Below are positions 18,301 through 27,477 of a stretch of 64,000 nt of DNA, piece by piece; the stretch's first letter is position 1; each line of letters opens with the position of its first letter. The notes below the pieces were generated by a model. It ran no database searches. It had not been told where the DNA came from and was given only the letters and a program-made list of their open reading frames with translations. The position numbers and the translations under genes are program-made. This stretch comes from Photobacterium swingsii (GTDB lineage: Bacteria; Pseudomonadota; Gammaproteobacteria; Enterobacterales; Vibrionaceae), in contig NZ_AP024852.1 of NCBI RefSeq assembly GCF_024346715.1, positions 1,860,001-1,924,000 on the forward strand. The letters run 5' to 3'.

Positions 18301-20196
18301 GGTGACATGGCTGGTGATGTGTTTGGTAACGGTATGCTGCTATCGAAACATATCCGCTTAGTCGCTGCCTTTAACCACATGCATATTTTCATTGATCCAA
18401 ATCCTGATTCGGCGAAAACATGGCCAGAGCGTGAGCGTCTATTTAATCTGCCACGATCTAGTTGGGAAGATTATGATCAAAGTTTGATCTCTGAGGGTGG
18501 TGGTATCTTCTCTCGCCGTAGTAAGTCGATCAAACTCACACCTCAGATCCAAAAACTATTGGGTACGCGTAAGCAAACTATGCCACCTAACGAATTGATC
18601 CGCCTGATTCTTCAGATGGAAGTCGATCTGTTATGGAATGGTGGTATCGGTACTTACGTTAAAGCAGAATCTGAAACTCATACCGATGTGGGTGACCGTG
18701 CTAATGATGCACTTCGTATCAATGGTAACGAACTGCGTGCCAAAGTTGTTGGTGAGGGCGGTAACTTAGGTATGACCCAATTGGGCCGTGTTGAGTTTGC
18801 TAAACGTGGTGGTTTGGTTAATACCGACTTTATCGATAACGTTGGCGGTGTTGACTGTTCAGATAACGAAGTAAACATTAAGATCCTGCTTAATAGCCTT
18901 GTCGCTGGTGGCGATCTTACTTATAAGCAACGTAACCAACTGCTTGAAAGCATGGAAGATGAAGTAGGAGAAATCGTTCTTGATGATGCTTACTGCCAAA
19001 GTGAGTCTATTTCAGTGACTCAACAGCAGCAAGTACAGCTTCTGAAAGAGCAAATCCGCTTTATTCACCACCTAGAGCGTGAAGGTAAACTGGATCGCGC
19101 CCTAGAAAATCTGCCAGACGATGAAACACTGGCAGAGCGTGAAAAATCAGGTATGGGACTAACGCGCCCTGAACTAGCTGTATTGGTTGCTTACGGTAAA
19201 ATGGTGCTAAAAGAGCAGCTTGTAACAGATGAGATTTCGAATGATCCGTATCATGCTCGCTTGCTACCTGCGTATTTCCCTGCACAGCTAAAAGAGAAAT
19301 ACCGTGCGCAAATGGATAACCATCCACTGCGTAAAGAGCTGATTGCCACCTCGCTGGCAAATCAAATGTCGAATGAGATGGGTTGTAACTTCGTGACTCG
19401 CTTACAAGAAGAAACAGGGGCAACTGTTGCCGAAGTCTCTTCTGCGTATGCAGTAGGGCGTAGTGTGTTCAACTTTGATAAGTTCTTCGATCAAATTCGC
19501 GAGCTCGACAACGTCGTATCAGCAGAAACACAATACGACATGCTTTACCGCTGTCGTCGCATGTTACGCCGCGCGACTCGTTGGATCTTACGTAATCGTG
19601 ACCGCAAACTGGGTATCGAACAGCAAATTAGCTTCTACCAGCCAGTCGTGAATACCTTGAACGAAAACTTAGAAAGTTACCTTGTAACTGAAGAGGTTCA
19701 AGAACACAAAGATCAAGCTGCTGTTATGGTGGCACAGGGGGTTCCACAAGCACTGGCCGAGAATATCGCTCGTTTAAGTAGCTTGTATTCAGCAATGGAT
19801 ATCGCGCAGATTGCGAAAGAACTGAAACAAGAAATTGACCAGATTTCTCGTGTGTACTTTGTGGTTGGGGCAGAGTTGTCATTGCATTGGTTCTTGCAAC
19901 AGGTTAACAACCAGTCTGTTGATAACCATTGGCAAGCACTGGCAAGAGCATCATTCCGCGAAGACCTTGATTGGCAGCAGCGTCAATTAACATCCGCGGT
20001 TATTACAACCATGGCAGATGATGCGACGGCAGAGCAGGGAATCGAAGCTTGGATGCAAGAACACGATAAAGCAATCTTGCGTTGGGAAAGTGTATTGGCT
20101 GAATTTAAAGTCGGTAATGTTCATGAGTTTGCGAAGTTCTCTGTCGCATTACGAGAGTTGATGTTACTTAATTTAAATTGCCGTTCTAGTATCTAA
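15367..20196 (+). CDS. NAD-specific glutamate dehydrogenase, large (180-kDa type)
   Basis: Converts glutamate to 2-oxoglutarate and ammonia with NAD+, mainly a catabolic reaction. At 1609 residues it is the L-180 class found in Pseudomonas and Vibrio. N-terminal ACT-like regulatory segments (for example VEIVVPDSPFLVDSVRMTLNRLGI near residue 95) precede the catalytic part near 760-1250. The catalytic part holds RGGLRWSDRQEDFRTEI, VGAKGGF with the active-site lysine, and GVGDMAGDVFGNGML. A long helical C-terminal domain follows. It starts after GGAG and ends in a strong terminator. Monocistronic. Confidence 0.96.
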   Translation: MTAPDPIVPVLLEKVYGLIQDKIETPQQSLVEVFAQRLLGQLADDDLLQRNESDLYGAVLSLWHHLLKTDPTTTSVRVYNPTLSRYGWQSTHTVVEIVVPDSPFLVDSVRMTLNRLGITSHLMLNGPYYFKRNESGTIVEACGTEGDFQTLFHIEVDRLTDKSEMETLKRELEQMLVDVDLVVTDWQAMQDKMQSIAKELETAPLPVDDSSRAEALELLDWVTRHNFTFMGYHNYDLKAVEGDYQLCPTEEAGLGLLSKPNKARCLMLSDLPESARFEARKPEIMILTKSNGQSKIHRPAYIDYIGIKRFAEDGSVIGEHRFVGLYASTAYHQTATNIPLIRNKMARILESSGYTEGSHSWKALNNLLETYPRDELFQATEKEMLDVGCGVVQMQDRDLLRLFVRRDPFGRFFSCMVYVTKERYNTELRSKTQAILKEYFGSEQNVEFTTFFSESPLARTHYIVRVENNNFNIDVKAIEHNLVEAAASWEDRISDALVANFGESRGTSLAKNYSRAFQRSYKEEMLPGSAVADIEQLESLSEENKLGMLFYRPQEEAADSRFVKLKLFHRDEPIHLSDVMPMLENLGLRVIGESPYQVTTSKGTVFWILDFAMLHNACTGIDLREARDRFQEAFSAIWHGTLESDGFNRLVLCAGLTGREITILRSYARYMRQVGFPFSQHYIEETLSSHNDLARDLVALFELRFDPKKKHSEKAEQTLIGKLNGKLDHVESLDDDRIIRRYMEMILATQRTNYYQLDENGKNKPWLSLKLRPSDIPEIPQPVPFFEIFVYAPDIEGVHLRGGKVARGGLRWSDRQEDFRTEILGLVKAQQVKNTVIVPVGAKGGFICKRQPQMTTREEIWAEGQRCYKRFIRALLDVTDNIIDGDLIPPANVVRHDEDDPYLVVAADKGTATFSDLANSVSEDYNFWLGDAFASGGSNGYDHKKMGITAKGAWESVKRHFRELGTDCQTTDFTCAGVGDMAGDVFGNGMLLSKHIRLVAAFNHMHIFIDPNPDSAKTWPERERLFNLPRSSWEDYDQSLISEGGGIFSRRSKSIKLTPQIQKLLGTRKQTMPPNELIRLILQMEVDLLWNGGIGTYVKAESETHTDVGDRANDALRINGNELRAKVVGEGGNLGMTQLGRVEFAKRGGLVNTDFIDNVGGVDCSDNEVNIKILLNSLVAGGDLTYKQRNQLLESMEDEVGEIVLDDAYCQSESISVTQQQQVQLLKEQIRFIHHLEREGKLDRALENLPDDETLAEREKSGMGLTRPELAVLVAYGKMVLKEQLVTDEISNDPYHARLLPAYFPAQLKEKYRAQMDNHPLRKELIATSLANQMSNEMGCNFVTRLQEETGATVAEVSSAYAVGRSVFNFDKFFDQIRELDNVVSAETQYDMLYRCRRMLRRATRWILRNRDRKLGIEQQISFYQPVVNTLNENLESYLVTEEVQEHKDQAAVMVAQGVPQALAENIARLSSLYSAMDIAQIAKELKQEIDQISRVYFVVGAELSLHWFLQQVNNQSVDNHWQALARASFREDLDWQQRQLTSAVITTMADDATAEQGIEAWMQEHDKAILRWESVLAEFKVGNVHEFAKFSVALRELMLLNLNCRSSI

Positions 20197-20219
20197 CGAG
20201 CACAATAAGCAAACTTAAG

Positions 20220-20249
20220 AAAAAGCCAACCGAGAAGGTTGGCTTTTTT
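20220..20249 (+). terminator. Terminator of the NAD-GDH gene
   Basis: AAAAAGCCAACC GAGA GGTTGGC-type perfect stem with flanking A- and T-runs; it may also serve the convergent GGDEF gene. Confidence 0.9.
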
Positions 20250-20328
20250 ATTGACTCAACGAAATGAGGATCTTGCTGTTTCTCGTGATTTAACACGAGC
20301 ATTTTAAAGATCGTTTTATTGGATTTTA

Positions 20329-21384
20329 CTACATAACTCTCTGATTTAAATTCATATTAATATTGGTCACAGTGTCACTTTTTGCATTGATTGTTATCTG
20401 GTCACGGCCATTTTCTTTTGATTGGTATAAAGCAATATCAGCTCGTTTAATCCAGCGAACCGCATCATCCTCAGCAAAAGCAGGGCTAAGCCCAACACTG
20501 ATAGTTACTTTTGCGTGGTAAGGGTAATGCTGTTCACGTATGTGTTGACTAAGTGTGTCCATGACCTTAAAGGCTTCATTCATGTTGGTATTATCAAATA
20601 GAATCAAAAATTCATCGCCACCTAGTCGAAATAAAATATCTAAATCACGGGTATGTTGATTAAGGGTTTCGACTACATTTTTAATGACAGTATCACCGAC
20701 ATCATGGCCATACAGATCATTCACTTGCTTAAAGTGATCTATGTCTATTAAGGCAACACATGCTGAAAATCCACGATTTTTCTGAGCTATCGAACGGTTC
20801 ATAAAAGCATCAAGCTGGTGGCGATTCAATGCACCTGTTAATGCATCGCGGGTTGATAAATAACGCAACTCCACTTGAAGATGGTGAATGGCTTCAACTG
20901 CAACGTGGGCTATGCCGGCGCAAGCGATGAGTGAAGATATAAACCGCATTGCGTACTGCCAATCAACATGGTAAAAAGATGCAATTCCGCAGCCTACGAC
21001 TAAACATGTATTCGTAATAAGCGCCTGACGCCGAGGAATGATAAAAACCAACGTTACAGCAATAGGGTACACCCAATAACTGACGAACATACCAAGTTCA
21101 TAAATGCTTAAGGTAATAGAAATAACGAGTAGTGAAAGGGGGATACCATTGCCAATAATTTTTCGTTCAACATAAAGTAATCCAATCATTTCGATGATAA
21201 AGCTGAGCTCAAAAGCAAGAAGAGAAAGACCGAGTAAAGTCTCACCTATCAGTAAATTTTTAATACCGAGTGGTATAAAAGTGAAGATGGTTACTGCTGT
21301 GATAAATTTGAGTATGTGTTGACGACGATAAAAGTCCAGAAGTTCATCATCGCCATGTTCAAAACGGAGTTTGTTTAATGTCAT
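20329..21384 (-). CDS. Membrane-bound diguanylate cyclase (GGDEF)
   Basis: Makes cyclic di-GMP from two GTP. The N-terminal 165 residues hold about five to six transmembrane segments without a recognised sensor domain. The C-terminal GGDEF domain (about 175-340) carries the canonical GGDEF at 255-259, and RDLD at 246-249, the inhibitory I-site exactly five residues upstream. It is therefore predicted active and product-inhibited. AAGG precedes the ATG. The gene ends with a near-matS sequence (20366-20378). No EAL domain is fused. Confidence 0.94.
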   Translation of the reverse strand: MTLNKLRFEHGDDELLDFYRRQHILKFITAVTIFTFIPLGIKNLLIGETLLGLSLLAFELSFIIEMIGLLYVERKIIGNGIPLSLLVISITLSIYELGMFVSYWVYPIAVTLVFIIPRRQALITNTCLVVGCGIASFYHVDWQYAMRFISSLIACAGIAHVAVEAIHHLQVELRYLSTRDALTGALNRHQLDAFMNRSIAQKNRGFSACVALIDIDHFKQVNDLYGHDVGDTVIKNVVETLNQHTRDLDILFRLGGDEFLILFDNTNMNEAFKVMDTLSQHIREQHYPYHAKVTISVGLSPAFAEDDAVRWIKRADIALYQSKENGRDQITINAKSDTVTNINMNLNQRVM

Positions 21385-21807
21385 AAGCGGCCTTATTGAA
21401 ATGATTTATTGGCCAAACCTGGTTCAAAAGAAGCAAGGTTTTACTTTGTAATGACTCTAACTTACCTTTTAAACGTATGTTTTAAAAGTGCCACTCATCC
21501 ATATATTCGTTATTTGGATGATTTGAGTAACAAATATGATTAATTGTTTAAGAAAGAAGAGGAGTAGCATACCGTTATTATTAGCATTTCCCTTCCTTAG
21601 CATGTACAAAAATGGCCTTGCCGCGTAAACGATTGCCTATAAAGCCCAATCTAACCCACGATTAATTTTTACTAACTCATTGTAAATAATGGTATTAATT
21701 ATAACTAACTGTTTTAGGTATGATTTTCTTAAAATTCTGATTGATGTTAACCACGAATGTGTGAATAATGTCATCCCGTTTATACGGGGCTTTTATTAGG
21801 AGGTACA
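21385..21807. promoter_or_regulatory. Intergenic region between the GGDEF gene and pyrD
   Basis: 423 bp without a gene. It holds a palindrome CTTTTAAA-N7-TTTAAAAG (21466-21488) on the GGDEF side, a PurR-like box (21624-21636), and a short GC hairpin CCCGT-TTAT-ACGGG (21775-21788) just before the pyrD ribosome site AGGAGG. Confidence 0.45.
21624..21636. promoter_or_regulatory. PurR-like box upstream of pyrD
   Basis: CGTAAACGATTGC matches 11 of 13 bases of the PurR core CGCAAACGTTTGC. E. coli pyrD is a PurR target, which supports the call. It is about 170 bp before the ATG, so a start site nearby would be needed. Confidence 0.45.
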
Positions 21808-22818
21808 ATGTTATACCGCCTCGCACGATCTGCTATTTTCAAGCTTGACGCTGAGAAAGCACACGATCTTGCTATTCAGAACTTCTCTCGCTTCACCGGC
21901 ACTCCTCTAGATTTATTCTATCGTCAACATGTTCCTGATCGTCCTGTGGAAGTCATGGGAATTACCTTTAAAAACCCTGTAGGCCTCGCAGCTGGCTTAG
22001 ATAAAAACGGCGAATGTATTGATGCATTTGGCGCAATGGGTTTTGGCTTTGTTGAAGTCGGTACTGTGACACCACGACCACAGTCAGGTAATGATAAGCC
22101 TCGTTTGTTCCGCGTTATCCCTGCAGAAGGTATTATTAACCGTTTTGGTTTTAATAACTTGGGTGTTGATAACCTGGTTGAGAATGTAAAAAAATCAACT
22201 TACGACGGCGTTATTGGTATCAACATTGGTAAAAATAAAGATACGCCAGTAGAAAAGGGCGCTGAAGATTACCTTATCTGTATGGAAAAGGTATACCAGT
22301 ACGCGGGATACATTGCTGTTAATATTTCTTCACCGAATACACCAGGACTTCGTAGCCTACAGTACGGTGAAGCGCTGGATGATCTACTTTCTCAATTAAA
22401 AGAGAAGCAGAAAGAATTAGCAGAGAAACACGGTAAGTATGTACCGCTTGCGTTAAAGATCGCACCTGATCTTGAAGATCACGAAATTGTTCAAATTGCA
22501 GCATCGTTGATCAAAAATGAAATCGATGGTGTTATCGGTACCAACACCACACTTGATCGTACTTTAGTTAAAGACTTACCACATTGCGATGAAATGGGGG
22601 GCTTAAGTGGCCGTCCATTACAAAACAAGAGTACTGAAGTGATTCGTCGTTTAGCTGAAGAACTCGATGGCAAATTACCGATTATTGGTGTGGGTGGTAT
22701 TGATTCAGCAATCTCAGCACGCGAGAAGATGGAAGCAGGCGCTCAGCTTGTTCAAATCTATTCTGGTTTCATTTATCACGGTCCAAAACTGGTAAAAGAC
22801 ATAGCGACTAATATTTAG
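21808..22818 (+). CDS. pyrD: Dihydroorotate dehydrogenase (quinone), class 2
   Basis: Oxidises dihydroorotate to orotate in pyrimidine synthesis, passing electrons to quinone at the inner membrane. At 336 residues it is identical in length to E. coli PyrD. The N-terminal amphipathic helix ([21 protein letters not shown]) docks on the membrane. FMN- and substrate-binding motifs [19 protein letters not shown] and [11 protein letters not shown] (catalytic serine) are present, with IGVGGI near the end. Very strong ribosome site AGGAGG. Followed by a terminator and zapC. Confidence 0.98.
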   Translation: MLYRLARSAIFKLDAEKAHDLAIQNFSRFTGTPLDLFYRQHVPDRPVEVMGITFKNPVGLAAGLDKNGECIDAFGAMGFGFVEVGTVTPRPQSGNDKPRLFRVIPAEGIINRFGFNNLGVDNLVENVKKSTYDGVIGINIGKNKDTPVEKGAEDYLICMEKVYQYAGYIAVNISSPNTPGLRSLQYGEALDDLLSQLKEKQKELAEKHGKYVPLALKIAPDLEDHEIVQIAASLIKNEIDGVIGTNTTLDRTLVKDLPHCDEMGGLSGRPLQNKSTEVIRRLAEELDGKLPIIGVGGIDSAISAREKMEAGAQLVQIYSGFIYHGPKLVKDIATNI

Positions 22819-22894
22819 TCTGCAGGTAGCAAACTCACTTAACAAAAGTGAATTTAGCAACGCGATTGTCAAAATTACATAGTAATGAACAACG

Positions 22895-22923
22895 AAAAGG
22901 GGATTTATTTCCCCTTTTTTTTT
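22895..22923 (+). terminator. Terminator of pyrD
   Basis: Stem AAAAGGGGA/TTCCCCTTTT with a run of ten T. Confidence 0.9.
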
Positions 22924-23006
22924 GTCTATGCAAAAGTAAAATTGTTCTAAAGTTTTCTGTAAGTCGTTGGATAAACAGTATAAAGAACTAAAACTGGAGC
23001 GTTCGC

Positions 23007-23546
23007 GTGCTAAAGCCAAATAACTCATGGAAGTGGTATTTTGACCAACAACATAATTCCCTAATGCTGCATTTGGGAAATGATATGGTTTTTCGTACAG
23101 CGATCCCTGCAAAATTTTTGATCACTTGCGCGATGCAAGAAAACACCTTCACCGTAGAGGATGCTACCGCTTTTGAGACTTTCAAAAGTAGTATCGAACA
23201 TCTAGACCTTCCAAAACCCCGTAAAGCCGAATTAGCGCTTAACGCCGTGGCTGCTGGCCGTTTCCACAAACCTATGATGCCTAAAAGCTGGTTTTTTCAA
23301 ACCCAATCCCATGGTTATGAACCAGAGCTTGGTGAAATTGTTACTTTAGCGACAGAGACAGGGCAGAGTAGGTTCATTGTGATAGAAAACAGTGGTAGTG
23401 CCAGCCTGTGTATGATGGCAGAGCAAGAGCCATTGTCACTGAGTAGCACAAAAGAGATGAATTACTGCGATACCATCAAAGTAATGAACGATCGCATTCC
23501 TCCGTTTGTAGAAGAACTGCATCAAGGCCTTGCGCTGGTAGGGTAA
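23007..23546 (+). CDS. zapC: Cell division protein ZapC
   Basis: Stabilises FtsZ filaments at the division ring. 179 residues; aligns with E. coli ZapC (YcbW) from PDDNWRWYYDEEHDRMML-like PNNSWKWYFDQQHNSLML through MPKSWFF and the C-terminal DTIKVMNDRIPP. The start codon is GTG with GGAG 8 bp upstream. The position after pyrD is conserved across enterobacteria and vibrios. Confidence 0.95.
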   Translation: MLKPNNSWKWYFDQQHNSLMLHLGNDMVFRTAIPAKFLITCAMQENTFTVEDATAFETFKSSIEHLDLPKPRKAELALNAVAAGRFHKPMMPKSWFFQTQSHGYEPELGEIVTLATETGQSRFIVIENSGSASLCMMAEQEPLSLSSTKEMNYCDTIKVMNDRIPPFVEELHQGLALVG

Positions 23547-24285
23547 CACTCAGCGCAAACCACGCCGCGTAAACCAGGACACTACACTAATAATAATTTA
23601 TTGAATAACAAAGAGTTAGTGCTTTGCACCAATACGGCGGAAAGTGTTACTCAACAAAGTGTTTCTGCAAGCTGGTCGACTCTTGTGTATTTTTGAACTC
23701 TTGTGCCAAATAGAATAGGGTTGCAGCCTTAATCTATCCCTTCTCATACCAACCACAAGCTTATAAGTATAAAAGTAAATTGCTTCTGAACGAGCGGCTT
23801 ACTAGCGCCTATAGGGCTGCTTCTTTGTTACATCACATATAAACACTGTATTTTATTCTCTTTATTCATACCTCCTCTGATACCTACCTATGTTCAAGTT
23901 CTTTAAGAGCTTGGCTTCACTTTTGGTAAAGACTAGCTACTAAAGGCTAGGCCTGCTCAATGTTAGCTTACCCCATACATCTACCTAGTTACCCACTTCA
24001 GAACTGACTGTCTTTCTATCGGTTTGCATCGAAAAATGGCAATTCATCTAACTTAAATCATAAAAGATTAGCCCGAAAAGGTTGTTTTATAAGCAGTAGT
24101 TTGTGCAATAAATGCGCAATATGAGTGATGTAACGCAGAAAAATGACGATAAATAATAATTTTTTTGTGCCTCTTTTTGCGATTAAAACACAAAAAAATA
24201 CCATTCATAATCCTGTGATGAGAGTAAATATAATGGGCAATTTCCCCGTTTTCCTTCTTTGTGAAAGTGACTTACATCCATTAAA

Positions 24286-24347
24286 CCTATAAATTCCCAA
24301 TAGGAAACTATAGGTTATTTCCCAGTAGGAAAGGGATTGGAAATAAG
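24286..24347. repeat. Nested inverted repeats with two similar 15-bp palindromes
   Basis: ATTCCCAATAGGAAA (24293-24307) and TTTCCCAGTAGGAAA (24318-24332) are 25 bp apart and nearly the same. The first sits within outer arms CCTATA/TATAGG (24286, 24308). The second lies inside TTATTTCC/GGAAATAA. They could be paired operator sites or a structured RNA. Confidence 0.5.
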
Positions 24348-24753
24348 TGAGTGCTCGCACCAAAATGCAAGCATTAATCATTTATAAACATCTTTATCTT
24401 GTGGTAATGCTTATATAAATCAATTATTTAAACGCATTGTATTTGTGGGTAGACAATGTGATGTGTGGATTTGTAAGTACTTACTGTAGCTATGATTCCT
24501 AGGTTTTATGGTGATTGTTTTTATATGTAGACAATGTTTCAGGCGGGAAACATGGGAGAGCTTTATCTACTTCACCATTTGCTACAACAACTGAGAAAAG
24601 CAGTGCCAGAAAGCAAAAAGTGTCCTTTAGTATCTGCTGAGTTTTAACTTATAAAGCATGCCGTAAGCTTTCTTGTAATTGCGCTTTATCAGTATCTATC
24701 TAGCCGCTCTATCATTCGGCTTATTCTTGCTTTGTTGTCACATAACTATATGG

Positions 24754-24766
24754 GTGACAGTGTCAC
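24754..24766. other. matS site 2 (MatP-binding)
   Basis: GTGACAGTGTCAC, exact match to GTGACRNYGTCAC, in the gene-free region before rlmKL. Confidence 0.88.
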
Positions 24767-25047
24767 TTACTGGCGTTAATCGGATGGCTAGAGTTGGCAC
24801 GATGAATGTAGACAAACAGTAACGATGGCTATTGCTATCTAGTGTGTTGATGCCGCGATGTTGAAGATGGAAGTGCGATATTCATATACTCGGAAACGAT
24901 CTAGCGTGTTTTTTGATGATTGTTTTGTTCTAACTGGGCATTAACTGGATATTTTTTAAGTAAATATCAAAAGCATTCGTTGATTCGCGAGGTATTTTCG
25001 GGGTTTTCGGTTATAATTCCGAGCAACTAAAGTGCGAAAAGAACTCC

Positions 25048-27186
25048 ATGAATCAATATCTAGCAATCACGTCTCGAGGTCTTGAGAACCTCCTAGCCGA
25101 AGAACTAAATGAACTCGGCGCACAAAGCGTTCAAGTCGTCCACGCGGGCGTACGCTTTAAAGCAAATCAAGAAACAGCTTACCGTTGTTGTCTATGGACG
25201 CGTATTTCATCGCGTATCATTCAAGTATTAAGCGAATTTAACGTTCGTGATGATATGGATCTGTACCTTGGCGCTGCGGCGATCAACTGGACAAATTACT
25301 TCAGTAACGCAACACGTATTGTGGTTGATTTTAACGGTACGAACCGTGAAATCCGCAATAGTCAATACGGTGCGATGAAAGTGAAAGATGCTATCGTCGA
25401 CAGTTTTACAAAAGCCGATCTGCGTCGTCCTAATATCGACCGTGATCGACCTGATCTTCGCATTCACATGCGTCTATCTGGTGAGAAAGGTGTTCTTGGT
25501 CTTGATATGGCAGGAAGCGGTCTTCACCAACGTGGTTACCGTACTGAAGCGGGCCGTGCACCATTACGTGAAACGCACGCTGCAGCACTTGTTATTAAAA
25601 GTGGCTGGACGCCAGAACAACCACTACTCGATCCTATGTGTGGTTCAGGTACCTTGTTGATTGAAGCTGCAATGATGGCTGCTGATATTGCTCCGGGTCT
25701 TAAACGTAAACGCTGGGGCTTTGAGTCTATTAAAGACTTTGACAAAGACGCGTGGCTTGAAATTCATGCTGAAGCGTCTGTGAAAGCACGTCGTGGTATT
25801 GCAAAAGTAGAGACTAAGTTTTTTGGTTTTGAACTAGAGCACCGTGTATTAGCCATTGCTCGTGATAATGCTGGCCGCGCTGGTGTTAGAGACTTAATCA
25901 ATTTCCAGCAGGGTGATGCGACTGAGCTAAAAGCGCCTGAAGGTTTTGAAGCGGGTACTGTTATTTGTAACCCACCATACGGTGAGCGCTTAGGTACAAC
26001 ACCAGAGCTAATCAGCCTATACACAGAGTTAGGTAATCGCCTTAAGTTAGCTTTTGCTGGCTCAACTGCGGCACTTTACTCGGGTTCTAATGAACTACTA
26101 AGCTGTATTCGCATGCGTGCTGACAAGCAATTCAAATTAGCGAACGGTGCACTTGATTGTGTGCTTAAGACTTATTTGATTACAGCTGGTGGTGTTAAAA
26201 AAGAAGAAGGTGAAGCGGAAGGACACATCGAACAAAAAGATGTTGCACCAGATTTTGCGAACCGTCTTAAAAAGAACATTGCAAAACTCGGTAAATGGGC
26301 GAAAAAAGAAGGCATTGAGTGCTACCGCATTTATGATGCTGACTTGCCTAACTACAACGCAGCGATTGACCGCTATCAAGATTACTTGATTATTCAAGAA
26401 TACGCAGCGCCTAAAACGGTACCCGAAGAGACAGCCCGTCGTCGTATCATGGATATATTGCGTGCAACGATTCAAGTAACAGGCGTTGATAACAGCAAAG
26501 TTATCTTGAAAGTGCGTGAGCGCCAGAAAGGTAAGAGCCAATACCAGAAACTATCAAGTGCAGAGCGTCACATGAACGTGTCTGAGTATGGTGTTCAGCT
26601 TAAAGTGAACCTTTACGATTACCTTGATACAGGTTTGTTCCTCGATCACCGTATTACTCGTCGTAAGTTAGGCGAAATGGCAGCAGGTAAAGATTTCCTT
26701 AATTTATTTGCTTATACCGGTTCTGCTAGTGTGCACGCAGCAGTAGGTGGCGCGAAATCAACAACAACGGTTGATATGTCGAATACCTACCTCACGTGGG
26801 CACAAGAGAACATGGAGCTGAATAATCAAGTTGGTGAACAACATCAGTTTATTCAAGCGGATTGTTTGCAGTGGTTACAAGAAGTTGATGAAACGTTTGA
26901 TCTGATCTTTATCGATCCGCCAACGTTCTCAAACTCTAAGCGTATGAAGCAAAGTTTTGATGTTCAGCGCGACCATATGATGTTGCTTGAGAACTTGAAG
27001 CGTATGCTACGTCCTGAAGGTCAGATTGTTTTCTCTAATAACAAGCGTCACTTCAAGATGGACTTCGAAGCCCTAGAGAAACTAGGTCTAGAAGCACGTA
27101 ATATTTCGGATAAAACGTTGCCAATGGATTTCGCACGTAATAAACAGATCCACAACTGTTGGGTTATTAAACACAAGGAAGCGTAA
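25048..27186 (+). CDS. rlmKL: Bifunctional 23S rRNA methyltransferase RlmKL
   Basis: Fused enzyme methylating 23S rRNA at m2G2445 (RlmL half) and m7G2069 (RlmK half). 712 residues, near E. coli RlmKL (702). It has an N-terminal THUMP domain (about 45-155), then a methyltransferase with [14 protein letters not shown] and the base-methylating motif NPPYGER. The C-terminal Rossmann methyltransferase carries [14 protein letters not shown] and IDPPTFSNS. It is followed with no gap by the glutaredoxin-like gene and uup, giving a translation-linked operon. Confidence 0.96.
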   Translation: MNQYLAITSRGLENLLAEELNELGAQSVQVVHAGVRFKANQETAYRCCLWTRISSRIIQVLSEFNVRDDMDLYLGAAAINWTNYFSNATRIVVDFNGTNREIRNSQYGAMKVKDAIVDSFTKADLRRPNIDRDRPDLRIHMRLSGEKGVLGLDMAGSGLHQRGYRTEAGRAPLRETHAAALVIKSGWTPEQPLLDPMCGSGTLLIEAAMMAADIAPGLKRKRWGFESIKDFDKDAWLEIHAEASVKARRGIAKVETKFFGFELEHRVLAIARDNAGRAGVRDLINFQQGDATELKAPEGFEAGTVICNPPYGERLGTTPELISLYTELGNRLKLAFAGSTAALYSGSNELLSCIRMRADKQFKLANGALDCVLKTYLITAGGVKKEEGEAEGHIEQKDVAPDFANRLKKNIAKLGKWAKKEGIECYRIYDADLPNYNAAIDRYQDYLIIQEYAAPKTVPEETARRRIMDILRATIQVTGVDNSKVILKVRERQKGKSQYQKLSSAERHMNVSEYGVQLKVNLYDYLDTGLFLDHRITRRKLGEMAAGKDFLNLFAYTGSASVHAAVGGAKSTTTVDMSNTYLTWAQENMELNNQVGEQHQFIQADCLQWLQEVDETFDLIFIDPPTFSNSKRMKQSFDVQRDHMMLLENLKRMLRPEGQIVFSNNKRHFKMDFEALEKLGLEARNISDKTLPMDFARNKQIHNCWVIKHKEA

Positions 27187-27477
27187 GTGCTAATCACGCT
27201 TTATAGCACGGAAGGATGCCACCTTTGCGAGCAGGCTTATCGCTTGCTCGTAGAGGCTGGGGTAGAAGAGCACGTTAAGGTAATTGATATTGCCTTTGAT
27301 GACGTGCTCTTTTTGCGTTACGGCGTCACGATACCTGTCGTATCAATCTCTTCAGCTGTATCTACTGCGGTGGCAGAGACGGCATCTGATGATTCGACAC
27401 TTTCAATTTCTGAACTTGGCTGGCCGTTTGATCGTGCCGACCTTGCAGTATGGTTAAAAAATAATGGCTTTAATTAA
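27187..27477 (+). CDS. Glutaredoxin-like protein (DUF836)
   Basis: 96 residues starting with GTG directly after the rlmKL stop. The thioredoxin-like fold begins LITLYSTEGCHLCEQA with a CxxC redox motif at about 10-13, and the cis-proline segment GVTIPVVS near residue 50. An insertion of about 20 mostly small or acidic residues follows the cis-proline strand before GWPFDRADLAVWL, longer than in typical DUF836 proteins. It overlaps the start of uup by 14 bp. Redox partner unknown. Confidence 0.85.
   Translation: MLITLYSTEGCHLCEQAYRLLVEAGVEEHVKVIDIAFDDVLFLRYGVTIPVVSISSAVSTAVAETASDDSTLSISELGWPFDRADLAVWLKNNGFN

Larger units (their letters stand above)
23547..25047. other. 1.5-kb gene-free region between zapC and rlmKL
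   Basis: No reading frame here has a ribosome site and protein-like composition. It holds nested inverted repeats (24286-24347) and an exact matS site (24754-24766). The rest is AT-rich with scattered stop codons in all frames. In E. coli ycbX lies at this position, so decayed coding sequence is possible, but I recognise no remnant. A small RNA is possible. Confidence 0.6.

Noticed and set aside
21775..21788. Hairpin CCCGT-TTAT-ACGGG before pyrD as an attenuator
   Set aside because: Stem of only five pairs, does not cover the ribosome site as the E. coli pyrD hairpin does; noted only as a feature of the region.
26137..26541. Leftward 134-codon frame inside rlmKL
   Set aside because: Antisense shadow of well-conserved rlmKL coding sequence with no ribosome site.
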